A stretch of DNA of 57,625 bases from CAVVWJ01 sp965652025 (lineage in GTDB: Bacteria > Gemmatimonadota > Gemmatimonadetes > Gemmatimonadales > GWC2-71-9), in the NCBI GenBank assembly GCA_965652025.1, contig CBFGTM010000019.1:1-57625 (forward strand), written 5' to 3'. Below, piece by piece: positions 33,604 to 41,441 of the stretch. The position numbers and the translations under genes were made by a program. The stretch's first letter is position 1. Every line of letters starts with the position of its first letter. Below the pieces are notes generated by a model. It saw only the letters and a program-made list of their open reading frames with translations, did no database searches and was not told where the DNA came from.

Positions 33604-34241
33604 GCGGGACGACTCGTTCGGGCACGGAGGGTCTCGACCACGATGGGAAGCACCGAGATGGCAATGATGGCCAGGATGACCAGCGTGAAGTTCTCCCGAA
33701 CGGTTGGAATGTTGCCGAAAAAGTAGCCCCCCAGCACGAACAGACCCACCCAGAGCACGGCACCCACCACATTATAGGTGAGAAACTTCGGATAACTCAT
33801 CGCCCCCACGCCGGCCACAAATGGAGCAAAGGTCCGGATGATGGGAATGAACCGCGCCAGGATGATGGTCTTGCCTCCGTGCTTCTCGTAGAAGGCATGA
33901 GTACGCTCGAGATACTCTCGCTTGAGAAATTTCACGTTGCCGCTAAACGCCCGGGGGCCGATGTAGGAGCCGACCCAGTAATTCACCGTATCGCCAACGA
34001 CCGCGGCCACGATCAGCAGAGCGATCACCAGCCACAGGTCGAGGGAGCCGAGCGCCGCAAAGGTGCCTGCCGCAAAGAGCAGGGAGTCACCCGGCAGGAA
34101 GGGAGTGATTACCAGCCCGGTCTCGCAGAAAACGATGAGAAACAGGATGAAATGGGTCCAAGTTCCATACTGAGAGATCAGCTGGCTGAGGTGCTGATCC
34201 AGATGGAGAAAGAAATCGATTGCGTTGCGCAGCAGATCCAA
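33600..34241 (-). CDS. DedA-family membrane protein
   Basis: 213 residues, standard DedA length without extra domain. FCETGLVITPFLPGDSLLFAAG near residues 38-60 and the RFIPIIRTFAPFVAG motif are characteristic. Several transmembrane segments. DedA proteins maintain membrane potential and envelope lipid cycling. It is the second DedA in the window and clearly a different subfamily from the TerB fusion at 463-1533. Confidence 0.92.
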   Translation of the reverse strand: MDLLRNAIDFFLHLDQHLSQLISQYGTWTHFILFLIVFCETGLVITPFLPGDSLLFAAGTFAALGSLDLWLVIALLIVAAVVGDTVNYWVGSYIGPRAFSGNVKFLKREYLERTHAFYEKHGGKTIILARFIPIIRTFAPFVAGVGAMSYPKFLTYNVVGAVLWVGLFVLGGYFFGNIPTVRENFTLVILAIIAISVLPIVVETLRARTSRPA

Positions 34242-34258
34242 GCGATGCCTGCCTCTCT

Positions 34259-34927
34259 CTACTCTTCGCGGAAACCGAACTCACCCACCAGCGGAACGAA
34301 CCGCACGTCGCCGATGGTGCTGGTGCGAACCCCCTGGCCGGTCTGCTCCACCAGCGTCAGCACCTGTGCCTCGCGATCTCCCAGCGGAATGACCATACGG
34401 CCGCCGGTTGCGAGCTGCTCGACCAGGGGGCCGGGCACATCCGGCGAGGCCGCCGACACCAGGATCGCGTCGTACGGCGCAAATGGCCGCCAGCCCAGAG
34501 TGCCGTCGCCCACCAGCACGGTCACATTGCGAATGCCCGCCGCCGCGAGGCCGGTCCGGGCACTCTGGGCCAGATGCGGCACCCGCTCGACGCTGAACAC
34601 CATGCTGGCGAGCAGCGCCAGCAGCGCCGTCTGGTACCCCGATCCGGTGCCGATCTCGAGCACCTTCTCCTTGCCGGTGAGGCCGATCAACTCGAGATAG
34701 CGGGCCTGCACGAACGGCTGAGAGATGGTCTGCCCGCTGCCGATGGGTAGCGCCGTATCGTCATAGGCCCGGTGGCGTACGCTCTCAGGCACGAACAGAT
34801 GGCGCGGTACCATCTGGACCGCCCGCAATACGGCCAGGTCGCGGACTCCCTTGCGGCGGAGGACATCGACCAGCCGGCTGCGATAGCCCCCGTAGCTGTC
34901 GCCCTCCCCTACCCCTCCAGGGACCAT
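34259..34927 (-). CDS. pcm: Protein-L-isoaspartate O-methyltransferase
   Basis: Methylates isoaspartyl residues of damaged proteins with SAM. 222 residues. LPIGSGQTISQPFVQARYLE is the family signature; LEIGTGSGYQTALLA is the SAM-binding loop. Its start overlaps the surE stop by 19 nt; surE-pcm adjacency is widely conserved. Confidence 0.95.
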   Translation of the reverse strand: MVPGGVGEGDSYGGYRSRLVDVLRRKGVRDLAVLRAVQMVPRHLFVPESVRHRAYDDTALPIGSGQTISQPFVQARYLELIGLTGKEKVLEIGTGSGYQTALLALLASMVFSVERVPHLAQSARTGLAAAGIRNVTVLVGDGTLGWRPFAPYDAILVSAASPDVPGPLVEQLATGGRMVIPLGDREAQVLTLVEQTGQGVRTSTIGDVRFVPLVGEFGFREE

Positions 34928-35658
34928 CCGCGAACCGCTTCCAGCAACGAGTAGTTAGTGAGATCCATGTGGAGGGGGGTCACCGAGACAAATCCCTGGG
35001 CCACCGCGACATGGTCTGAGTTCTCGCCCCCGGTCCAGGTGATAGTGCCACCACCGATCCAGTAGATCTCGCGCCCCCACGGGTCCTTCATTCTGGTGAG
35101 CGACTCTGAAAAATAGCGGCTGCCCAGCTTTGTCACCTGAATGCCTTTGACCTGGTCCGCCGGGATCCGCGGCAGGTTGATGTTGAGCAGCATCTGCTCC
35201 GGAAAGTCCTGCACCTCGGTGATTCGCTGCACCAGCTCGAGCAGCAGAGGGTAGTAGGTGGCCATAGTTTCGGGTTGATTCCCGGCGAACGATATCGCGA
35301 TGCCCGGCACTCCTAGTGTCACGGCTTCCATGGCGGCCGCGACGGTGCCGGAATAGAGCACGTCTTCCCCCATGTTGGGCCCGTGATTGACCCCGGAAAA
35401 GACGAAATCGGGACGCTCCGGCATCAAGGCCTGCACCGCGAGCATGACGCAGTCCGTCGGGGTCCCGTCGATCTGCCACCCGCCGTCCGGGCGCCGGGTG
35501 GGACGCAGGGGCCGGTGCAGCGTCAGGGAGTGGGAGGTCCCGCTCTGCTCCCGGTCCGGTGCCACCACGGTGACGTTGCCCACCCGCCGACATACGTCCG
35601 CCAGCAGCGCCAGACCAGGGGCCAGGACGCCGTCGTCATTGCTTACGAGAATGTTCAT
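34909..35658 (-). CDS. surE: 5'/3'-nucleotidase SurE
   Basis: Metal-dependent nucleotide and polyphosphate phosphatase linked to stationary-phase survival. 249 residues. NDDGVLAPGL with the metal-binding Asp pair at 8-9, SGTSHSLTL, and FSGVNHGPNMGEDVLYSGTVAAAMEA are all present. 12 nt after the MerR gene, overlapping pcm. Confidence 0.96.
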   Translation of the reverse strand: MNILVSNDDGVLAPGLALLADVCRRVGNVTVVAPDREQSGTSHSLTLHRPLRPTRRPDGGWQIDGTPTDCVMLAVQALMPERPDFVFSGVNHGPNMGEDVLYSGTVAAAMEAVTLGVPGIAISFAGNQPETMATYYPLLLELVQRITEVQDFPEQMLLNINLPRIPADQVKGIQVTKLGSRYFSESLTRMKDPWGREIYWIGGGTITWTGGENSDHVAVAQGFVSVTPLHMDLTNYSLLEAVRGWSLEG

Positions 35659-35670
35659 GGTGGAGCCGGT

Positions 35671-36093
35671 TCAGGCATCCGGCGTGCCGCCCCCCGGCCC
35701 TGCTGTCCCACTGCCTCGCTGGACGGTCTTGCCGTCCAGGACGGCCACGATCTCCGCGAGGCTGGTTGCGAGGTCCTGCACCAGCTCGGCCTCGAAGACC
35801 CGTCGCGCCGAGGCCCGCAGCTCACCGGTGCGGCGGTATTGGTCCACTCGCTGGCGGGCGCCGTCAATGGTGAACTTCTCGGTGTACAACAGGTGCTTCA
35901 CCAGCATGATCAGCTCCACCTCGCGAGCCTTGTACACCCGGTTGCCCGAGCGGTTCTTGGCCGGGTTGAGGAAACGGAACTGACTCTCCCAATATCGGAG
36001 AACGTGGGGCTTGAGGTCCGTAAGACCGCAGACCTCGCCGATGGAGTAGAACTCCTGGACCGGACGGGCGGCACTTGTGGTTGTCATCTCCAC
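35671..36093 (-). CDS. MerR-family transcriptional regulator
   Basis: 140 residues. Helix-turn-helix with wing at about 15-75: FYSIGEVCGLTDLKPHVLRYWESQF, then NRVYKAREVELIMLVKHLLY. The short C-terminal part has no cysteine metal site, so it is not a metal sensor of the classic kind. Similar small MerR genes occur beside gpsA in other phyla. Overlaps the gpsA end by 10 nt. Target unknown. Confidence 0.88.
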   Translation of the reverse strand: MEMTTTSAARPVQEFYSIGEVCGLTDLKPHVLRYWESQFRFLNPAKNRSGNRVYKAREVELIMLVKHLLYTEKFTIDGARQRVDQYRRTGELRASARRVFEAELVQDLATSLAEIVAVLDGKTVQRGSGTAGPGGGTPDA

Positions 36094-37082
36094 TGCTCCG
36101 ATTTGAGTTCCCGTGCCATGAGCTCGGCGATGCCGGTGCGGGCCGGCTTGCCGGTGAACAGAACTTCACGAACTTTCTCGATGATGGGAAGTTCCACTCC
36201 CATCCGCTTGCCCAGCTCGGCGCCAGCCTGGGAGGTGTTGGCACCCTCCGCGATGCTGCGATGTGCCGTGCGGTACTCCTCCAGCGTCTGCCCCCGCGCC
36301 ACGGCAAGTCCGAGGGCTCGGTTGCGGCTGAGGTCTCCCGTCGTAGTCAGGATGAGATCGCCCATCCCGGCAAGGCCGGCAAAGGTCAGTGGGCTGGCTC
36401 CGAGCGCCACCCCCAGCCGGGTGATCTCGGCGAGTCCACGGGTAATGAGCGCGGCGCGCGGATTATGACCCATCTCGAGTCCTTCCAGAATTCCTGCCGC
36501 TATGGCAATCACGTTCTTGAGTGCGCCCGCCAGCTCGACCCCGATCACATCGTCATGGGAGTACACCCGGAACCGCGGGGTGGCAAAAATCCGCTGCGCA
36601 TCCAGCGCGGCAGCCTCCTGCCGAGCAGCGGCCACGACCAGGGTCGGCTGTCCCTGGCACACCTCGAGGGCAAAGCTCGGCCCGGATAGAGCCACAAAGC
36701 GTACCCCAGGCAGACAATCCTCGATGACGGCAGACATGAGTGCCAGAGTATCGGTCTCGATCCCTTTGGTTGCGCTCACTACCAGTGTGCCCGCACGGAC
36801 ACAGCCACGGACCTGGTTCACCACCCGCCGGACCGCATGGCTCGGTGCGGCGGAAACTATGATCGGGGCGTCAGCGACGGCCTCTCGAGCATCACGATAG
36901 GCTCGCAGCGATGGGTCCAGGCGAATCCCGGGCAGGAAGAGCGGGTTCTCCTGCCGCTGATTGACCGCTTCGACCACCTCCGGCTCATAAGCCCAGAGGC
37001 GGACCGTCTCGCCTTTCACCGCCAGCAGGTTTGCCAGGGTTGTTCCCCAGCTACCTGCCCCCAGGACTGCGACCACGCTCAT
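36084..37082 (-). CDS. gpsA: Glycerol-3-phosphate dehydrogenase [NAD(P)+]
   Basis: Reduces dihydroxyacetone phosphate to sn-glycerol 3-phosphate for phospholipid synthesis. 332 residues from ATG 37082, chosen because it overlaps the plsY stop (ATGA) and gives the Rossmann start VVAVLGAGSWGTTLA; an upstream in-frame codon at 37313 lies inside plsY. VSATKGIE and ALKNVIAIAAGILEGL hold the catalytic lysines. With plsY it forms a short phospholipid-precursor unit. Confidence 0.96.
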   Translation of the reverse strand: MSVVAVLGAGSWGTTLANLLAVKGETVRLWAYEPEVVEAVNQRQENPLFLPGIRLDPSLRAYRDAREAVADAPIIVSAAPSHAVRRVVNQVRGCVRAGTLVVSATKGIETDTLALMSAVIEDCLPGVRFVALSGPSFALEVCQGQPTLVVAAARQEAAALDAQRIFATPRFRVYSHDDVIGVELAGALKNVIAIAAGILEGLEMGHNPRAALITRGLAEITRLGVALGASPLTFAGLAGMGDLILTTTGDLSRNRALGLAVARGQTLEEYRTAHRSIAEGANTSQAGAELGKRMGVELPIIEKVREVLFTGKPARTGIAELMARELKSEQWR

Positions 37083-37699
37083 AACGGCGGTGCACTCGCG
37101 GCCCGTCTGCCGAACCGGTTCTCCGTTCCGTTGATCAGACGCTGAATATTTCGTCGGTGAAGGACGATGACCCCGAGTGCTACGCCGACGACCACCCAGA
37201 AGAGCTCCGGCGTTCTGGGATGTTCCAGCAGATACACCGCCGCCGGGAGCACCACGGCGGCCGCGATGCTGCTCAGCGAAACGTAGCCGGTGAGCAGCAG
37301 CACCAACCCCCACACCACTGCCGCGACGGCCAGGGCGATGGGGGTCAGGCCCAGCATGACCCCGGCCGCAGTCGCCACCCCTTTTCCACCTTTGAACTGC
37401 ACGAATACCGAGAAGACGTGACCCAGAATGGCTGCTACCCCGCAGGCCAGTGCGAACAGCTCCGAGCTCGAGACCTGAGGAGCGAAGTACAGGACTGGAA
37501 TGGCCCCTTTGGCAATGTCAAAGAGAGCCACCGGAATCGCGTACTTCCATCCCAGCACCCGGTACAAGTTGGTGGCGCCGAGATTCCCGCTGCCGTGCTG
37601 ACGAAGATCGATCTTGGCGAATGCTCTGCTGACCAGGTAGCTGGTCGGAATGGCTCCGAGCAGGTAGGAGGCGAGGAGCCAGAGCGCCACAGTGAGCAT
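37079..37699 (-). CDS. plsY: Acyl-phosphate:glycerol-3-phosphate acyltransferase
   Basis: Integral membrane acyltransferase forming lysophosphatidate. 206 residues with about six hydrophobic helices. Loop motifs HGSGNLGATNLYRVLG and KGGKGVATAAG are the family signature. Sits directly before gpsA, whose product is its substrate, and shares one base with the der stop. Confidence 0.95.
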   Translation of the reverse strand: MLTVALWLLASYLLGAIPTSYLVSRAFAKIDLRQHGSGNLGATNLYRVLGWKYAIPVALFDIAKGAIPVLYFAPQVSSSELFALACGVAAILGHVFSVFVQFKGGKGVATAAGVMLGLTPIALAVAAVVWGLVLLLTGYVSLSSIAAAVVLPAAVYLLEHPRTPELFWVVVGVALGVIVLHRRNIQRLINGTENRFGRRAASAPPL

Positions 37700-39021
37700 C
37701 AGCGGCGAGAGCCCCGCCGGGTGAACTTGAGACGCAGAGGGGAGCCGGAAAAGGGCCAGACCTCCCGGAACCCGTGGACCAGGTATCGCTGGTAGGATTC
37801 CGGTACTTCCTCGGGCCGATTGCTGACAATGGCGAGCGTGGGCGGCGCAGTGCCCACCTGCGAGGCATAGAGAAGCTTCACTTCCTCCCCTGGCTTCTGC
37901 GGCGGTGCGTTGCGCTGGATCAGCTCAGCCAGCACCTTGTTGACCTCCGCAGTGGGAACCCGTTGCTCCCGGCTGTCGGCAACCTCAACGATCAGGTCGA
38001 GTACCTTGCGGACTCGCTGTCCGGTCAAGGCCGAGACGTAGAGGAATGGTACATATCGCAGGAACGGAGCCTTCGCGATCAGCGCTTCCTGTCCCTGCCG
38101 CGCCGTATTGGCATCCTTCTCCTCGATCAGATCCCACTTGTTGACCAGGACGATCAGGCCGGCACCTCGGTCCCAGGCTTGGGTGGCAATACGAAGATCC
38201 TGGTTGTGCATGCCGAGGGTGGCGTCCACCACGAGGACGCACACCTGGGCTCTTTCAATGGCCCGCTCGGTCCTCAGCGTGGAATAGAATTCCAGGTCAT
38301 CTTCTACTTTAGCCCGCCGCCGTAAGCCTGCGGTGTCAATGAAGTTGAGGGTCCTACCTTGAAATCGCAAGACACTGTCGATGGCGTCCCGCGTAGTGCC
38401 CGCCTGGGGTGTCACTAGATGGCGCTCCTGCCCCAACAACCGGTTTACCAGGGACGATTTTCCTACATTCGGCCGCCCCACTACCGCCACATTGATCGCA
38501 TCCTCTGCTTCTGCTGGATCGTAAGGCGGAAGGTGGGCCACGATGGTGTCGAGTAGGTCGCCGCTGCCCTTGCCTACGGCCGCGCTCACACCCTGCGGTT
38601 CGCCGAAGCCGAGTTGGTAAAAATCGTACTGCTCGGTGCTCCGCTCCAGATTATCCAGCTTGTTCACCGTCAGTACAATGGGCCGGCCGGCCTTGCGGAG
38701 CCGGTCGGCGATGGATCGATCGACCGGGTTCGGCCCCTCGCGGCCGTCTACCACGAAGATGATGACATCGGCCTCGGCCACCGCGAACTCGACCTGCCTG
38801 CCAATGGCGCGGTCCAGGCTGTCATCCGAGTCAGGGATGAGTCCGCCGGTGTCCACCAACCAGAAACGACGACCTTGCCACTCCGCGTCACCGAAGTGGC
38901 GGTCTCGAGTCGTTCCCGGCCGCTCCGACACGATGGCTGGACGTCCGCCGAGAATCCGATTGAACAAGGTGGACTTGCCCACATTGGGGCGGCCGACGAT
39001 GGCAACCGTTGGCTTGCTCAC
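37699..39021 (-). CDS. der: Ribosome-assembly GTPase Der (EngA)
   Basis: Double-GTPase needed for 50S maturation. 440 residues, normal length. Two G domains with P-loops GRPNVGKSTLF (about 9) and GRPNVGKSSLV (about 185), DTGG and DTAG switch II motifs, and a C-terminal KH-like domain. Overlaps the DUF512 gene by 4 nt. Confidence 0.97.
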   Translation of the reverse strand: MSKPTVAIVGRPNVGKSTLFNRILGGRPAIVSERPGTTRDRHFGDAEWQGRRFWLVDTGGLIPDSDDSLDRAIGRQVEFAVAEADVIIFVVDGREGPNPVDRSIADRLRKAGRPIVLTVNKLDNLERSTEQYDFYQLGFGEPQGVSAAVGKGSGDLLDTIVAHLPPYDPAEAEDAINVAVVGRPNVGKSSLVNRLLGQERHLVTPQAGTTRDAIDSVLRFQGRTLNFIDTAGLRRRAKVEDDLEFYSTLRTERAIERAQVCVLVVDATLGMHNQDLRIATQAWDRGAGLIVLVNKWDLIEEKDANTARQGQEALIAKAPFLRYVPFLYVSALTGQRVRKVLDLIVEVADSREQRVPTAEVNKVLAELIQRNAPPQKPGEEVKLLYASQVGTAPPTLAIVSNRPEEVPESYQRYLVHGFREVWPFSGSPLRLKFTRRGSRR

Positions 39022-40295
39022 ACCTCGACCGGCTCTCCCAGGACATCCGCGAAATCCTTGGACGGCAGGGCCTCGACCGGAATCGAGGTTTGCAGCCGCT
39101 CCAGGCTCATGCTGTCGATGAAAAGCTCATCGTCGTTGAGCGATTCGCCGGGAAGGAGTGCCAGGTCGAGGTCAGCCCGATTGCGCAGCGCTTCCTCCAC
39201 TGCCGCCCCGGGGAGCAATCCTGCGGTCGTGACACTGGGACCGAAAAGCGTGTTCACCACCGGAATGAGATCGAAGAAAGCTCCGGTCACCCGCGCCAGC
39301 GGCTCGAGTACCAGGGGCATCAGTCGCGCCATAGCGGTACCGCTTATCACACCGATGCGTTTGCCGCTCCAGTTGAGACTTCCCGTCTCGAGACTGCCGA
39401 TTCTTTGCTGCAACCAGCGGACCGACCCCACTCCATTCTCGACCTGTTCGAAGCCGTCGTAGACGTCCGCCGGCGGAAGCTCGACCCCAGCCCGGAGATA
39501 TAGCTCGTCGGCTCCCAGGGCCCAGGTGATGCCGCGCTGGGTCCGGGCAACGGCAGCGTGCTCTTCTACCAGCGCGATAGCCGCCTGGCACTCCTCGGCG
39601 GTGGGCTCGCGTACCAGATGGTGCTTGGAGAACTCGGTGAGCCCCACCGGGACGACGGCACAATCCAGGATCGCCGGACCAAACCGATATAGGGTCTGCA
39701 GCGTCTCCCGGAGGACCGGCCCATCATTCACTCCAGGCGACATGACGATCTGGGTGTGGAACTCGATACCGTGTGCCGCGAAGTCGCGCAGTTGCGCCAC
39801 GATGTCCGGCGCGGTGGGGTTGCGCAGCAGGTACCGCCGGATTGTCGGGTCGGTGGCGTGGACCGACACGTACAGCGGTGACAGCCGGTAATCGATTATG
39901 CGCTGAACGTCGCGCGGCTTGAGATTGGTAAGAGTGGCGAAGTTCCCGTAGCGAAAGGACAGCCGATAATCGTCGTCCCGGATGTAGAGCACCTCGCGGA
40001 GCCCATCCGGCAGGCCGTCCACGAAGCAAAAGTCGCACCGATTGGCACATCGCCGGATGCGGGGAGGCTCGAGCGCGACGCCCATCGGCTCGCCCAGCGG
40101 ACGCTCGATGTCGAACTCGATCTCCTCCCCGTCGGGCTGGCGAACGTGGAGGAGAATCTGCTCCTCGGCGGTGAGAAACTCCCAATCCAGGAAGTCGTCG
40201 AGCTCCCGCCCATTGACCGACAGAAGCTCGGTGCCCTCGAGCAAGCCGAGCTCGGCGGCCACGGATCCCGGATGAACAGCGGTGACGCGTATCAT
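39018..40295 (-). CDS. DUF512 family radical SAM-like protein
   Basis: 425 residues from ATG 40295; a GGGGAG lies 11 nt upstream, whereas the longer in-frame start at 40373 adds a non-conserved Pro/Arg-rich leader. N-terminal PDZ-like segment (IRVTAVHPGSVAAELGLLEGTELLSVNG), then CANRCDFCF with the C-x3-C-x2-C of an iron-sulfur cluster, and a C-terminal DUF512 domain (GVISGTAMARLMPLVLEPL). The family is widespread and often next to der, but its reaction is not established. Confidence 0.88.
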   Translation of the reverse strand: MIRVTAVHPGSVAAELGLLEGTELLSVNGRELDDFLDWEFLTAEEQILLHVRQPDGEEIEFDIERPLGEPMGVALEPPRIRRCANRCDFCFVDGLPDGLREVLYIRDDDYRLSFRYGNFATLTNLKPRDVQRIIDYRLSPLYVSVHATDPTIRRYLLRNPTAPDIVAQLRDFAAHGIEFHTQIVMSPGVNDGPVLRETLQTLYRFGPAILDCAVVPVGLTEFSKHHLVREPTAEECQAAIALVEEHAAVARTQRGITWALGADELYLRAGVELPPADVYDGFEQVENGVGSVRWLQQRIGSLETGSLNWSGKRIGVISGTAMARLMPLVLEPLARVTGAFFDLIPVVNTLFGPSVTTAGLLPGAAVEEALRNRADLDLALLPGESLNDDELFIDSMSLERLQTSIPVEALPSKDFADVLGEPVEV

Positions 40296-40307
40296 CGGGC
40301 AAAGATC

Positions 40308-40323
40308 TCCCCGCGCGCGGGGA
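40308..40323 (-). promoter_or_regulatory. 16-bp perfect palindrome over the DUF512 ribosome-binding site
   Basis: TCCCCGCGCGCGGGGA, fully self-complementary, overlaps the probable Shine-Dalgarno (minus strand GGGGAG) 12 nt before ATG 40295. It could be an operator or an mRNA hairpin masking the ribosome site. Confidence 0.45.
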
Positions 40324-40430
40324 CATTCAAGCGGGAGTGGCTGCGTTTGCCCTTTCCCGGGCGCAGAACTCATACTTCATCAATGACACGAAGCACCCGG
40401 TGACTATCGGTGAAGGGAGGCAGCGGTAGC

Positions 40431-41438
40431 ATGAAGCTCAAGCCTTTGGATCAGCAGGTCATCGTCATTACCGGCGGCACCAGCGGGATCGGGCTCGCCA
40501 CGGCCAGGCGCGCGGCCGAGCGCGGAGCCAGGGTGGTCCTGTGCTCTCGCAATGAGTCCGAGCTGCAGGAGACGGTAGACCAGATCGGTCGAAGCGGAGG
40601 TACGGCCCACGCTGTCGTGGCGGATGTGTCCAGCCCGAACGACACGGAACGGCTCGCGGCCGCGGCGGTGGAGCGATTCGGCGCCCTGGACACCTGGGTC
40701 AATAACGCGGGTGTCTCCTTTTATGGGCGATTGACCGAGGTTGCCATCGAGGACATGCGCCAGGTCTTCGAGGTGAATTTCTGGGGAATGGTTTACGGGA
40801 GTCGCGCCGCCATCCCCCATTTGCGCGGCCGTGGTGGCGCACTGATCAACATGGGAAGCATTGTGTCGGATCGAGCCATTCCGCTGCAGGGTGCCTATTC
40901 CGCGTCCAAGCATGCGGTGAAGGGCTTCACCGATGCATTACGGATGGAGTTGGAGGAGGAGAAAGCCCCGGTCTCCGTCACTCTGATCAAGCCATCCGCC
41001 ATCGATACCCCATACTTTCAGCACGCCAAGAATTACATGGAGGTCGAGCCCAAGCCTCCGGCGCCGGTGTATGCACCGGAGGTGGTGGCCAACGCCATCC
41101 TCAGAGCTGCGGAACATCCGGTCAGAGACATCACCATCGGCGGAGGAGGTCGCTTGCTGACTGCCTTGGGTACGGCGCTGCCCCGCGTGACCGACTTCTA
41201 CATGGAGCGGGCGATGTTCAGGGGTCAGCGTTCGGACACTCCGGCATCGGCTCGCTCCGGAAACCTCTTCCAGCCCAGCGGACAGGAGAACCTGGAGCGC
41301 GGCGGTTATGAGGGGCACGTGATGCGGTCGAGTCTATACACGCGAGCAGCGCTCTCCCCGGGGAAGGCGCTGCTCGCGGCTGGATTAGGGCTCGCCGTCT
41401 TTGCGGGTATTCGATCCTTGGTCGGCTCGGACGACTAG
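40431..41438 (+). CDS. Short-chain dehydrogenase/reductase with C-terminal extension
   Basis: 335 residues from ATG 40431, with GAAGGGAGG 11 nt upstream. Classical SDR: cofactor motif TGGTSGIG at 14-21, NNAG at 91-94, catalytic Ser143, Tyr156 and Lys160 (YSASK). About 85 residues follow the usual 250, ending in a hydrophobic segment (ALLAAGLGLAVFAGIRSLVG) that may touch the membrane. The only plus-strand gene right of the dif-like site. Divergent from the DUF512 gene; convergent with the AA5 oxidase gene, 3 nt away. Substrate unknown. Confidence 0.92.
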   Translation: MKLKPLDQQVIVITGGTSGIGLATARRAAERGARVVLCSRNESELQETVDQIGRSGGTAHAVVADVSSPNDTERLAAAAVERFGALDTWVNNAGVSFYGRLTEVAIEDMRQVFEVNFWGMVYGSRAAIPHLRGRGGALINMGSIVSDRAIPLQGAYSASKHAVKGFTDALRMELEEEKAPVSVTLIKPSAIDTPYFQHAKNYMEVEPKPPAPVYAPEVVANAILRAAEHPVRDITIGGGGRLLTALGTALPRVTDFYMERAMFRGQRSDTPASARSGNLFQPSGQENLERGGYEGHVMRSSLYTRAALSPGKALLAAGLGLAVFAGIRSLVGSDD

Positions 41439-41441
41439 AGT

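Noticed and set aside
36084..37313. Longer gpsA start at 37313
   Set aside because: It lies deep inside plsY and adds Gly/Arg-rich sequence before a perfect Rossmann start.
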